A DNA stretch of 64,000 bases from Ramlibacter lithotrophicus (GTDB lineage Bacteria; Pseudomonadota; Gammaproteobacteria; Burkholderiales; Burkholderiaceae_C). The notes under the pieces were generated by a model. It was not told the DNA's origin. It saw only the letters and a list, made by a program, of their open reading frames with translations, and did no database searches. Location of the stretch: NCBI RefSeq assembly GCF_012184415.1, contig NZ_VTOX01000001.1, positions 1,213,739 to 1,277,738 of the forward strand, in the 5' to 3' direction. The translations under genes and the position numbers were made by a program. This document shows, piece after piece, positions 50,084-57,556 of the stretch (its first letter is position 1; every line of letters begins with the position of its first letter).

Positions 50084-51720
50084 CAGAACGGCATCCTGGG
50101 CCCGGCGGGGCGCGCGGCGGGGGCCGTGCCCGTGCCGCCCGCGCCGGTGACGACCAGCGCGCCTTCCTTCAGCACCGCCGCCTCGGGCGAGTTCGCCGGC
50201 ACCACCAGTTCGGTGCTGGTGCCGTCGGTGATGCCCAGGCGCACGTTGTGGGCCCGCGGCTTGTTGTCCTCGCCCAGCAGGTGGATGCGCCCGCGCGTGA
50301 CGGCCCGGCCCGCGCCCTCGGCCTGCAGCGCGGCATAGAGCGGCTTCTGCTCCGGCGTCAGGAGCGCGCCGATGCTGGCTCGCACTTCGGCGGAAATGCG
50401 CTCGCGCGCCTTGCTCCGCTCCTCGGCCGGGAGGTCGCGCAGCTGCATGAACTTCGGGCGCGCCTGGGCATAGATCGCATCGACCTGCTCCAGTTGCGCC
50501 GGCGTCAGCTTCAGTTCGGTCCGCAGGCGGGCGCGAAGCTCCTGCGCCGCGCCGCCGGGACCGCCGCCGGCCGGCTGCTGCTGCGTCGCCGCGGACTGGG
50601 CGTCGGGCGGCCCTTCGGCCGGCCTCGGACGCACAGCGTCGGCAGCGGACGCGGCGCCCGCGGCCGGCTCGACGCCCGCCAGCCGCACCCGCAGCGCCGC
50701 GTTCGGCACCTTCAGCACGCCTTCGCGCGAATCGGTGACCACCCGCACGTTGGCGGTCATGCCGGGCAGCAGCCGCCCGGCGGTGTTCGAGAAGCCGATC
50801 ACGGCGACGTAGGTGACCACGTTGGCGACGTTCTGCGCCGCCTTGCGGACCTGGCGCACTTCGCCTTCGAAGGTCTGGCCCGGAAAGGCGTCCACCGTGA
50901 AGGTCGCGCGCTGGCCGGTGCGGATGCGCCCGACGTCGCTCTCGTCGATGCTCGCGTCGACCTGCATGTCGCGCAGGTTCTGCGCGATCACGAACAGCTC
51001 CGGCGCCTGCAGGCTCGCCGCGACGGTCTGCCCCCGCTCGATCGCGCGCTTGATCACGATGCCGTTGACCGGCGAGGTGATGCGGGTTCGCGCCAGGTCG
51101 ACCCGCGCCTGCGCCAGCGCCGCCTGCCGCTGCTTGACGTTGGCCTGCGCGGTCTTGATCTGCGCCTCGGTCACCGCCTGCTGGGCCTGCGCCGACTTCA
51201 GCGCCTCCGCGGTGCTGTCGACCAGCGCCCGCGCCTTGTCCGCCTCGCTCTGCGCGATGAACTGCCGGTTCACCAGCATCGCCTTGCGCTCGTGGTCGCG
51301 CTTGGCCTCGGCCAGGTCGACCTGCACCCGCGACACCGCCGCCCGCGACGCCGCGGCGTTCGCCTGCGCCGTCAGCACCGCCGCCTGCGCGGCATCGACG
51401 TCCGCCTGCGACTGGCGCAGCCGGTACTCGAAGGTCTCAGGATCGATCAAGGCGATCAGCTGGCCCGCCTTCACCTCCGAGTTGAAGTCGGCGTGCAGCT
51501 CCTTGATCTGGCCCGAGACCTGCGTGCCGACCGACACCTGCGTCACCGGGTTCACCGCGCCGGAGGCCGAGACGGTCGCCTGCAGCGGCCCGCGCTCGAT
51601 CTTCGCGGTGCGCCACGCCACCTCGGGGGTGCGCGCCTGGGTCCACCACCATGCGCCTCCTGCAGCGGCGGCCACGACGGCGCCGGCGGCCACCCACAGC
51701 TTCCAGGAGAGCTTGTTCAT
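50083..51720 (-). CDS. Efflux periplasmic adaptor (MacA-like) with an inserted Spy/CpxP-like segment
   Basis: Membrane fusion protein of 545 aa. It has an N-terminal membrane anchor (LWVAAGAVVAAAAGGAWWW), then a biotinyl-lipoyl half and a long coiled-coil hairpin (about residues 105-210), then beta-barrel parts with GQTFEGEVRQVRKAAQNV. Between about residues 355 and 470 an Ala/Pro linker is followed by a helical block with the repeated LTPAQ and LTPEQ motifs characteristic of Spy/CpxP/LTxxQ proteins. The adaptor fold then resumes at GRIHLLGEDNKPRAHNVRLG. E. coli MacA is 371 aa and lacks the block. It is coupled to the ATPase gene by an ATGA overlap. Confidence 0.9.
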   Translation of the reverse strand: MNKLSWKLWVAAGAVVAAAAGGAWWWTQARTPEVAWRTAKIERGPLQATVSASGAVNPVTQVSVGTQVSGQIKELHADFNSEVKAGQLIALIDPETFEYRLRQSQADVDAAQAAVLTAQANAAASRAAVSRVQVDLAEAKRDHERKAMLVNRQFIAQSEADKARALVDSTAEALKSAQAQQAVTEAQIKTAQANVKQRQAALAQARVDLARTRITSPVNGIVIKRAIERGQTVAASLQAPELFVIAQNLRDMQVDASIDESDVGRIRTGQRATFTVDAFPGQTFEGEVRQVRKAAQNVANVVTYVAVIGFSNTAGRLLPGMTANVRVVTDSREGVLKVPNAALRVRLAGVEPAAGAASAADAVRPRPAEGPPDAQSAATQQQPAGGGPGGAAQELRARLRTELKLTPAQLEQVDAIYAQARPKFMQLRDLPAEERSKARERISAEVRASIGALLTPEQKPLYAALQAEGAGRAVTRGRIHLLGEDNKPRAHNVRLGITDGTSTELVVPANSPEAAVLKEGALVVTGAGGTGTAPAARPAGPRMPF

Positions 51721-51952
51721 GTAAGTGATTGTAGTAAGCGACCCCCGCCGCGGCGGCTCTGTCGTGTGTCCCCCGTGTAAAGGCCGTGCATTTCGCGAAG
51801 CGTGCGCTGCGTTTCGCTCCAACGCCATGTCGATTCGTCCCGGCGCGGTGGCCTGCGTTCGACGTCCCCGGCACAGTGCGCCCATTGCCGCGGTACGCCA
51901 CAGGAGACCCCATGCAACTCACGCCGTTGGTCCGCCTCGCCAAGGAGAAATC

Positions 51953-52246
51953 ATGAACGCCTGCACCATGGAACCCGATCGAATCGAACGCCTCGCCCGT
52001 CGCAACGCCGCCATCCGCATGGGCTGGTACATCCACGCCGTGGTCTACATCACGGTCAACCTGTTCCTCGCGCTGCTCTCGGCGATGAGCGGGCGTCACT
52101 GGGCGGTGTTCCCGGCGTTCGGGTGGGGCATCGGCCTGGCCGTCCACGGCGCCGTGGTGTTCATGCTCACCGGCGGCGGCGGGCTGCTCGAACGCCTGGT
52201 CGCGCAGGAACGCCGCCGGCTCGCCGCGCGGCGCGATCCCTGGTAG
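51953..52246 (+). CDS. 2TM domain protein (paralogue 1)
   Basis: Membrane protein of 97 aa with two hydrophobic hairpin segments. The motifs RIERLARRNAAIRMGWYIHA, YITVNLFLALLS and FGWGIGLAVHGAVVF match the 2TM domain known from sensor kinases. AAGGAGA precedes the ATG at 51953. It shares the layout ER-LA-R-A-GWY-HA-VY-VNLF with the genes at 52279 and 54529. It lies 32 bases upstream of paralogue 2 in the same direction as the kinase. Confidence 0.85.
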   Translation: MNACTMEPDRIERLARRNAAIRMGWYIHAVVYITVNLFLALLSAMSGRHWAVFPAFGWGIGLAVHGAVVFMLTGGGGLLERLVAQERRRLAARRDPW

Positions 52247-52278
52247 CGCCGGCACCGGGCCAAACCTAGAATTGCCGC

Positions 52279-52575
52279 ATGGCATCGACCCTGTCACCGG
52301 AAGAGATCGAACGGCTCGCCCAGCGGCGGGCCGGCGCGAAACTGGGCTGGTACACCCACGCCGTGGTCTACGTGCTGGTGAACCTGTTCATCTTCGCGAT
52401 CTCCCGCTATGGCTTCGGCAGCCGCCCGTGGTCGGTCTATCCGCTGCTGGGATGGGGGCTGGGCCTGGTGCTGCACGGTGTCGCCGTGTTCGTCCTCGGT
52501 TCGGACGGCGGGCTGCGGGAGCGTCTGGTGCAGCAGGAGCGCGAGCGGTTGCAGCGCCAGCGCCAGAACCAGTGA
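52279..52575 (+). CDS. 2TM domain protein (paralogue 2)
   Basis: Membrane protein of 98 aa. It reads EEIERLAQRRAGAKLGWYTH, YVLVNLFIFAISRYGFG and LGWGLGLVLHGVAVFVLG, with a charged C-terminal helix rich in Arg and Gln. The stop overlaps the GTG of the sensor kinase (GTGA), so production is tied to the kinase. It may act as an accessory membrane subunit of the sensor (inference). Confidence 0.87.
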   Translation: MASTLSPEEIERLAQRRAGAKLGWYTHAVVYVLVNLFIFAISRYGFGSRPWSVYPLLGWGLGLVLHGVAVFVLGSDGGLRERLVQQERERLQRQRQNQ

Positions 52576-53612
52576 AGATCGACTGGAACGCCAAGCTGCA
52601 GCACTTCCTGCAGGCGCTGGCTTTCTCGCTCGCGGTCGCGACGGTCCTGTACGGCCTGCAGCCCGAAAAACCGTACGCGCCGAACGTCGTCTATTCGGTG
52701 TGCATCGGCACCGTGATGTGGGCCGTCATCGACCTGGGGCGCCACCTGCTGCCGTCCAGCGCCGAGACCGGCTGGCCGCGGGGGCTGCGCGGCGTCGCCC
52801 TTGTGGCCGTCGCGATCCTGGCCGGCTTCCTGCTCGGCTCCGAGGCCGGCAGCCGCATCGAGGTCGCCCTGGGCTGGTCGCGCCTGGAAACCAGCGGCCT
52901 GAGGTCCCACCAGTGGCGCACGACGCTGCTGGTGAGCCTGGTGGCCGGCGTCGTCGCCAGCTTCTACTTCTACAGCATGAACCGCAGCGCGTACCTCGAA
53001 CGCAAGATGGGCGAGGCGCGACGGCATGCCGACGAGGCGCGGCTGCGGCTGCTGGAGACGCAACTCGAGCCGCACATGCTGTTCAACACGCTGGCGAACC
53101 TGCGGGTGCTGATCGCCAGCGATCCCCGGCGGGCGCAAGGCATGCTGGACCACATGATCGACTACCTGCGCGCCACGCTCGATGCCTCGCGCAGCGCCAC
53201 CCACCCGCTGCAGGCCGAATTCGACCGGCTGCGCGACTACCTCGAGCTGATGGCGATCCGCATGGGACCGCGCCTGCGCTACGAGTTGCTGCTGCCGCGC
53301 GACCTGGCGCATGTGCGCGTGCCGGCGCTGTTGCTGCAGCCGCTGGTGGAGAACAGCATCAAGCACGGGCTGGAGCCCAAGGTGGACGGCGGCCACGTCC
53401 TGGTCAGCGCCGCGCGGGACGGCGACCGGCTGGTCCTGCAGGTGCAGGACACCGGGCTGGGCGAAGCCGCGGCGGGCCACGGCACGGGCTTCGGCCTGGC
53501 ACAGGTGCGCGATCGCCTCGCCGCCGTGTACGGCGAGCGGGGCCAGGTGGACTTCGACGCGGTCCCGGGCTCGGGCGCCACCGCCACCGTGCGGCTGCCC
53601 GTCCAGCCATGA
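52572..53612 (+). CDS. LytS/YehU-type sensor histidine kinase
   Basis: Kinase of 346 aa. Four hydrophobic segments occupy residues 1-135, without a periplasmic domain. The His_kinase box is LLETQLEPHMLFNTLANLRV with the phospho-accepting His (about residue 170). The HATPase has LLQPLVENSIKHGLEPK (N box) and GTGFGLAQVRDRLAAVYG (G box). A GTG start overlapping the preceding 2TM gene is preferred. The LytTR regulator gene overlaps its end by four bases. The signal is unknown. Confidence 0.93.
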   Translation: MKIDWNAKLQHFLQALAFSLAVATVLYGLQPEKPYAPNVVYSVCIGTVMWAVIDLGRHLLPSSAETGWPRGLRGVALVAVAILAGFLLGSEAGSRIEVALGWSRLETSGLRSHQWRTTLLVSLVAGVVASFYFYSMNRSAYLERKMGEARRHADEARLRLLETQLEPHMLFNTLANLRVLIASDPRRAQGMLDHMIDYLRATLDASRSATHPLQAEFDRLRDYLELMAIRMGPRLRYELLLPRDLAHVRVPALLLQPLVENSIKHGLEPKVDGGHVLVSAARDGDRLVLQVQDTGLGEAAAGHGTGFGLAQVRDRLAAVYGERGQVDFDAVPGSGATATVRLPVQP

Positions 53613-54406
53613 ACCGCCGCCCCACCGCGCTCATCGCCGAGGACGAACCGCTCCTGGCGCAATCGCTGCGGGACGAGCTGGCACGCGCCTGGCCCGGGCT
53701 GGACGTCGTGGCCGTGGTCGGCGACGGCGCTTCGGCGGTGGACCAGGCGCTGGCACTGCGGCCGGACGTGCTGTTCTTCGACGTCCGCATGCCGGTGCGC
53801 GACGGCCTGGAAGCGGCCGTGGACCTGGCCGACGAGTGGCCCGCCGGCGCCGCGTTTCCGGCGCTGGTGTTCGTCACGGCCTACGACCAGTACGCGGTGC
53901 AGGCCTTCGAGGCGCAGGCCGTCGACTATGTGCTCAAGCCCGTGCAGCCGGCGCGCCTGGGACGAACGGTGGCGCGGGTGCAGCAGGTGCTGGCGCGGCG
54001 GGGGCCGGCCGGCGCCGGCCTCGAGGCGACCTTCGCGCAGTTGCGCGCCCTCGTGGCCGCGGGCCCCGCGCGCCCGCAGGAAGCGCTCAAGGTGCTGCAG
54101 GTCAGCGTCGGCAACGCCATCCGCATGGTTCCACTCGAGGAGGTGCTGTACTTCGAGGCGGCAGACAAGTACGTGCGGGTGCTGACGGCCGGCCACGAGT
54201 ACCTGCTGCGCACGCCGCTCAGGGAGTTGATCCCCAGGCTGGACCCGGACCAGTTCTGGCAGGTGCACCGCGGCACCGTCGTGAGGGCCCTGGCCATCGA
54301 CAGCGTCGCCCGCGACGAGGCCGGCAAGATGCACATCGCGCTGCGCGGCCGTCCCGAGCGGCTGCCCGTCAGCCGCTTGTACGCCCACCTGTTCAAGGCC
54401 ATGTGA
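53609..54406 (+). CDS. LytTR-family response regulator
   Basis: DNA-binding regulator of 265 aa. The receiver has the acidic pair in LIAEDEPLL, the phosphoacceptor Asp in DVLFFDVRMPVRDGLEA (about residue 56), the Thr/Ala switch in FVTAYDQYAVQAFE and Lys in DYVLKPVQPARL. The LytTR domain (about 160-265) includes EVLYFEAADKYVRVLTAGHE and FWQVHRGTVVRALAIDSV. It is the cognate partner of the overlapping LytS-like kinase. Confidence 0.94.
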   Translation: MNRRPTALIAEDEPLLAQSLRDELARAWPGLDVVAVVGDGASAVDQALALRPDVLFFDVRMPVRDGLEAAVDLADEWPAGAAFPALVFVTAYDQYAVQAFEAQAVDYVLKPVQPARLGRTVARVQQVLARRGPAGAGLEATFAQLRALVAAGPARPQEALKVLQVSVGNAIRMVPLEEVLYFEAADKYVRVLTAGHEYLLRTPLRELIPRLDPDQFWQVHRGTVVRALAIDSVARDEAGKMHIALRGRPERLPVSRLYAHLFKAM

Positions 54407-54528
54407 AAGCAGGCGCCTCGTGATGCCATCCCCAAGGCGACCCCCGGCTCAGCCACTGTCGGCATGAGGGTTTCGCAGGGCGGCGCCTTGCGGCCTACAA
54501 TGAAGACGTTCACCCCGTACGTCCTGGC

Positions 54529-54825
54529 ATGAGAACCCTGAGTCCCGAAGACCTCGAGCGCCTCGCGCACAAGCGGGCCGGCGCCAAGCTCGGCTGGTAT
54601 GTGCATGCCGCGGTCTACCTGGTGGTCAACCTTTTCCTCACCGGCCTGTCCTACTTCTTCGGCTACACCTGGACCGTGTACACGGTCCTGGGCTGGGGCC
54701 TGGGGCTGGCCCTGCACGGGATTGCCGTCTTCTTCCTGGGCGCCGGCTCCGGCGTGCGCGACCGGTTGCTGCGCCGGGAACGCGAGCGGCTCCGGCGCCA
54801 ATTCGAGCGCTCCGAAGCCCGCTAG
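54529..54825 (+). CDS. 2TM domain protein (paralogue 3)
   Basis: Membrane protein of 98 aa, close to paralogue 2 (DLERLAHKRAGAKLGWYVHA; YLVVNLFLTGLSYFFG; LGWGLGLALHGIAVFFLG). It lies 122 bases after the regulator gene with its own leader, so it could be a target of that regulator. The pattern suggests local duplication within the locus. Confidence 0.86.
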   Translation: MRTLSPEDLERLAHKRAGAKLGWYVHAAVYLVVNLFLTGLSYFFGYTWTVYTVLGWGLGLALHGIAVFFLGAGSGVRDRLLRRERERLRRQFERSEAR

Positions 54826-54855
54826 GGCCGCACCCGCCGCCGGCCGGCGGCGGCT

Positions 54856-56643
54856 TCATTTGCGGTTGCGGAAACCGTCCCACCATTCCCTGGCGGTCGC
54901 CTTGACCACCTCGACCGCCTGCGGGTCGCCGTGGAGCAACGCCTTCGCGTAGTGCTTCACCTGATCGCGGGTCACCCGCGGCGGCATGGGCGGCACGTTC
55001 GGGTCGGTGATCATCTGCAGCACCGTCGGCCGGTCCGACGCCAGCGCTTCCTCCCATGCCAGCGCCACCGACTGCGGACGGTCGACGCGCACGCCGCGCA
55101 GGCCCAGGAGCTTCGCGTACTCGGCCGCCGGAAACGCCGGCAGCGACTGGGAGCCTTCGAACTTCGGGTCCCCTTCCGTGCCGCGCTGTTCCCAGGCGAC
55201 CATGTTCAGGTCGCCGTTGTCGAGCACCAGGATCACCAGCCGCGGATCGCTCCATCGCTTCCACAGGTGCGCCACCGTGACCAGGGCATTGATCCCGTTC
55301 ATCTGCCACGCCCCGTCGCCGACCAGGGCGATCACCGGCCGCTGCGGATGCGCGAGCTTGGCGGCGATGGCGTACGGCATGGCGCAGCCCATGGTCGCGA
55401 GGCCGCCGGACAGGGATCCCATCATCCCGCGCCGCATCCTGAGGTTGCGCGCGTACCAGGCCGCGCAGGTGCCGGAGTCGCAGGCGATGATGGCGTCGTC
55501 GGGCAGCCGCGGCGAGAGTTCGCCGAACACCAGTTGCGGGTTGAGCGGCTGCGCCTCGTTGCGCTCGCGCTGCTCGACCACCTGCCACCAGCGCGCCACC
55601 TGCGCCTCGATCTCCTGGCGCCAGCTGCGGTCCTGCTTGCCCTGCAGGAGCGGCAGCAGCGCCTGCAGCGTGAGCCGGCTGTCGCCCACCAGGTTGATCT
55701 CGGTCGGGTAGCGCAGGCCCAGCCGGCGCCCATCGACGTCGATCTGCACCGCGCGGGCCTGCCCTTCCCTGGGCAGGAACTCCGAGTACGGGAAGCTGGT
55801 GCCGACCATCAGCAGCGTGTCGCAGCCCTCCATCAAGGCCACGCTCGCCTGCGTGCCGAGCAGCCCGATCGCTCCGGTGACGTACGGCAGGTCGTCGGGC
55901 AGCGCGCCCTTGCCCAGGAGCGCCTTGGCCACGCCCGCACCCAGGCGGTCGGCCACGGCCATCAGTTCGTCGCCGGCGTGCAGCGCCCCGGCGCCGGCCA
56001 GGATGGCCACCCGTTGGCCGCCATTGAGCACTTCGGCCGCCGCCTGCAGGCTGGCCAGGTCCGGCAGGCCGGGCTGGAAGGTGCGACCGATGCCGCTGTG
56101 CACGGTGCCGTGCTCGTGCGGCGGGGCCTCGACGGCGTCCATCCGCTGCAGGTCGCTCGGCAGGATGATGCAGGTGACGCTGCGCCGGTCCAGCGCGATC
56201 CGCACCGCGCGATCGACGAGGTGGCGCACCTGCCCCGGCACCGTGGCCATCTGCACGAAATCGGAGGCAACGTCCTTGAACAGGGCGGCGAGGTCCACCT
56301 CCTGCTGGTACTCGCCGCCGAGGGCGGCCCTGGCCTGCTGCCCGACGATCGCGACCACCGGCTGGTGATCCGCCTTGGCGTCGTACAGGCCGTTGAGGAG
56401 GTGGATCGCGCCCGGCCCCGAGGTGGCGATGCACACCCCGACCTCGCCGGTGAACTTGGCGTGGCCGACGGCCATCAGCGCCGCCAGTTCCTCGTGCCGG
56501 GCCTGCACGAACTCCACCTGCCCGCTCATCCGGTTGAGCGCGCCCATCACGCCGTTGATCCCGTCGCCGGGGTACCCGAACACGCGGCGCACGCCCCACG
56601 CGTGCAGCCGCTCCACCACCTGGTCGCTGACTGTCTTTGCCAT
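54856..56643 (-). CDS. Thiamine-diphosphate-dependent enzyme, pyruvate oxidase/acetolactate synthase-like
   Basis: Three-domain ThDP enzyme of 595 aa. The catalytic Glu is in QARHEELAALMAVG (about residue 50). The middle FAD/NAD-like domain contains RVAILAGAGALHAGDELMAV. The ThDP site is GDGAWQMNGINALVTVAHL followed by LVILVLDNGDLN. It resembles PoxB and the poorly characterised ThDP-requiring proteins of aerobic bacteria, and has no regulatory subunit next to it. Substrate is probably a 2-oxo acid. It is not assigned to branched-chain synthesis because ilvH and ilvC are absent. Confidence 0.88.
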   Translation of the reverse strand: MAKTVSDQVVERLHAWGVRRVFGYPGDGINGVMGALNRMSGQVEFVQARHEELAALMAVGHAKFTGEVGVCIATSGPGAIHLLNGLYDAKADHQPVVAIVGQQARAALGGEYQQEVDLAALFKDVASDFVQMATVPGQVRHLVDRAVRIALDRRSVTCIILPSDLQRMDAVEAPPHEHGTVHSGIGRTFQPGLPDLASLQAAAEVLNGGQRVAILAGAGALHAGDELMAVADRLGAGVAKALLGKGALPDDLPYVTGAIGLLGTQASVALMEGCDTLLMVGTSFPYSEFLPREGQARAVQIDVDGRRLGLRYPTEINLVGDSRLTLQALLPLLQGKQDRSWRQEIEAQVARWWQVVEQRERNEAQPLNPQLVFGELSPRLPDDAIIACDSGTCAAWYARNLRMRRGMMGSLSGGLATMGCAMPYAIAAKLAHPQRPVIALVGDGAWQMNGINALVTVAHLWKRWSDPRLVILVLDNGDLNMVAWEQRGTEGDPKFEGSQSLPAFPAAEYAKLLGLRGVRVDRPQSVALAWEEALASDRPTVLQMITDPNVPPMPPRVTRDQVKHYAKALLHGDPQAVEVVKATAREWWDGFRNRK

Positions 56644-56906
56644 CCGTCCAGGGTAGAACCGGCGCGGGCGGCCGCGGTCGGCGGGACGGAGATGCCGGCG
56701 TCAGCCGGGTCCGACGCGGCGCCTCCCGCAGACCCACCATGCCGTCCGGCGCCAGCGCGGCGCCGTCTGTCACCTGGTGTGGGCTTTGTCCTACAGCAGC
56801 CATCGGCAGGACGCGGTGTACTACAAGCCAATCACCCCGACTCCTCTGAGTCCCCTCCTCCTCCGGGGTGAGCTGGTCCGGCCCTCCGTCCCGCGACTGG
56901 CATGTT
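56644..56906 (+). ncRNA. Possible small RNA upstream of an orphan terminator
   Basis: Between two minus-strand genes there is no plus-strand gene, yet a strong plus-strand terminator begins at 56907. A transcript crossing part of 56700-56938 is the simplest explanation. Short open frames here lack ribosome-binding sites and family features. No clear promoter is seen, so the 5' end is unknown. The alternative is an unrecognised leader or a relic of a deleted gene. Confidence 0.3.
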
Positions 56907-56938
56907 GCCCCCAGGCTAGCGCCTGGGGGCTCTTTTTT
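56907..56938 (+). terminator. Strong intrinsic terminator without an upstream gene
   Basis: Perfect ten-base arms GCCCCCAGGC and GCCTGGGGGC (56907-56916 and 56921-56930) flank a TAGC loop, followed by a run of seven T. On the minus strand there is no U-tract, so it is directional. Confidence 0.85.
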
Positions 56939-56968
56939 TGTCGTGTCGTTTTCCGCGCCGGCTGCGCC

Positions 56969-57004
56969 AAAAAAAAAGAGCCCCGACGCGCGCGCGCGGG
57001 GCTC
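56969..57004 (-). terminator. Intrinsic terminator of the Pro/Tyr-repeat gene
   Basis: On the minus strand the arms GAGCCCC and GGGGCTC enclose a CG-alternating loop and are followed by nine T (nine A on the plus strand, 56969-56977). It lies 23 bases after the stop of the gene at 57028. Confidence 0.88.
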
Positions 57005-57027
57005 AGGCCTGGAGAAAGCCCGGGACT

Positions 57028-57396
57028 TCAGTGCCGGCCGTAGCCGTGGCCGCCATGGCGGCGGTGTTCGTTGCGCCAGTGCTTGCGGTGGCCATGGCCC
57101 CAGCCGCGCTCGTAATAGACCGGTGCCGGAGCGTAGTACACCGGCGCCGGCCGCACGTAGACCGGGGCGGGTCGCACGTACACCGGCGCCGGCTCGTAAT
57201 ACACCGGGGCCGGTTGCACGTACACCGGCGGGTAGTAGACCGGCGGCGCGTTCGACACGCCGACGGCGACGCCCGGCGCCACGTTGGCGCCGATCGAGAA
57301 ATACACGTTGTCGCGGGCCTGGGCGACGGTGGCCGTGCCGGCGGCGGCCAGCACCAGCGCGGCGGCGGCGAGCCTGGCGTAGAAGGAACTGCTCAT
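57028..57396 (-). CDS. Secreted Pro/Tyr/Val repeat protein
   Basis: Protein of 122 aa. A signal peptide (FYARLAAAALVLAAAGTATV) ends near the ARDNVYFSIG mature start. The centre has about seven short repeats of the kind PAPVYVRPAPVYYE, and the end is rich in His, Arg and Gly (GHGHRKHW). An AGGAGA site precedes ATG 57396. Similar PAPVY-repeat proteins are common but uncharacterised in Burkholderiales. The repeats suggest a surface or envelope role, and the His-rich end could bind metal. Confidence 0.85.
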   Translation of the reverse strand: MSSSFYARLAAAALVLAAAGTATVAQARDNVYFSIGANVAPGVAVGVSNAPPVYYPPVYVQPAPVYYEPAPVYVRPAPVYVRPAPVYYAPAPVYYERGWGHGHRKHWRNEHRRHGGHGYGRH

Positions 57397-57556
57397 GGTG
57401 ATCTCCTGTTCTGCGGGACACCGCAGTGGCATCCCATGGGTTCATTAGACAAGCCGGTGCGTGACCGAATACACGCCGCACGGTCAAACCCGTTGCCAGA
57501 CGTAAACCGCGTGATGGAAGTCACGCGGCCCGCTCGCCCCCTAAAATCGATCGGTT

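Noticed and set aside
57100..57240. Regular short repeats that could look like a CRISPR array
   Set aside because: The period is short, there are no unique spacers, and the repeats translate into PAPVY units of a secreted protein.
54638..57487. A 949-codon minus-strand frame overlapping the ThDP enzyme and the repeat protein
   Set aside because: The ThDP enzyme and the secreted protein fully explain the same strand in other frames with proper starts.
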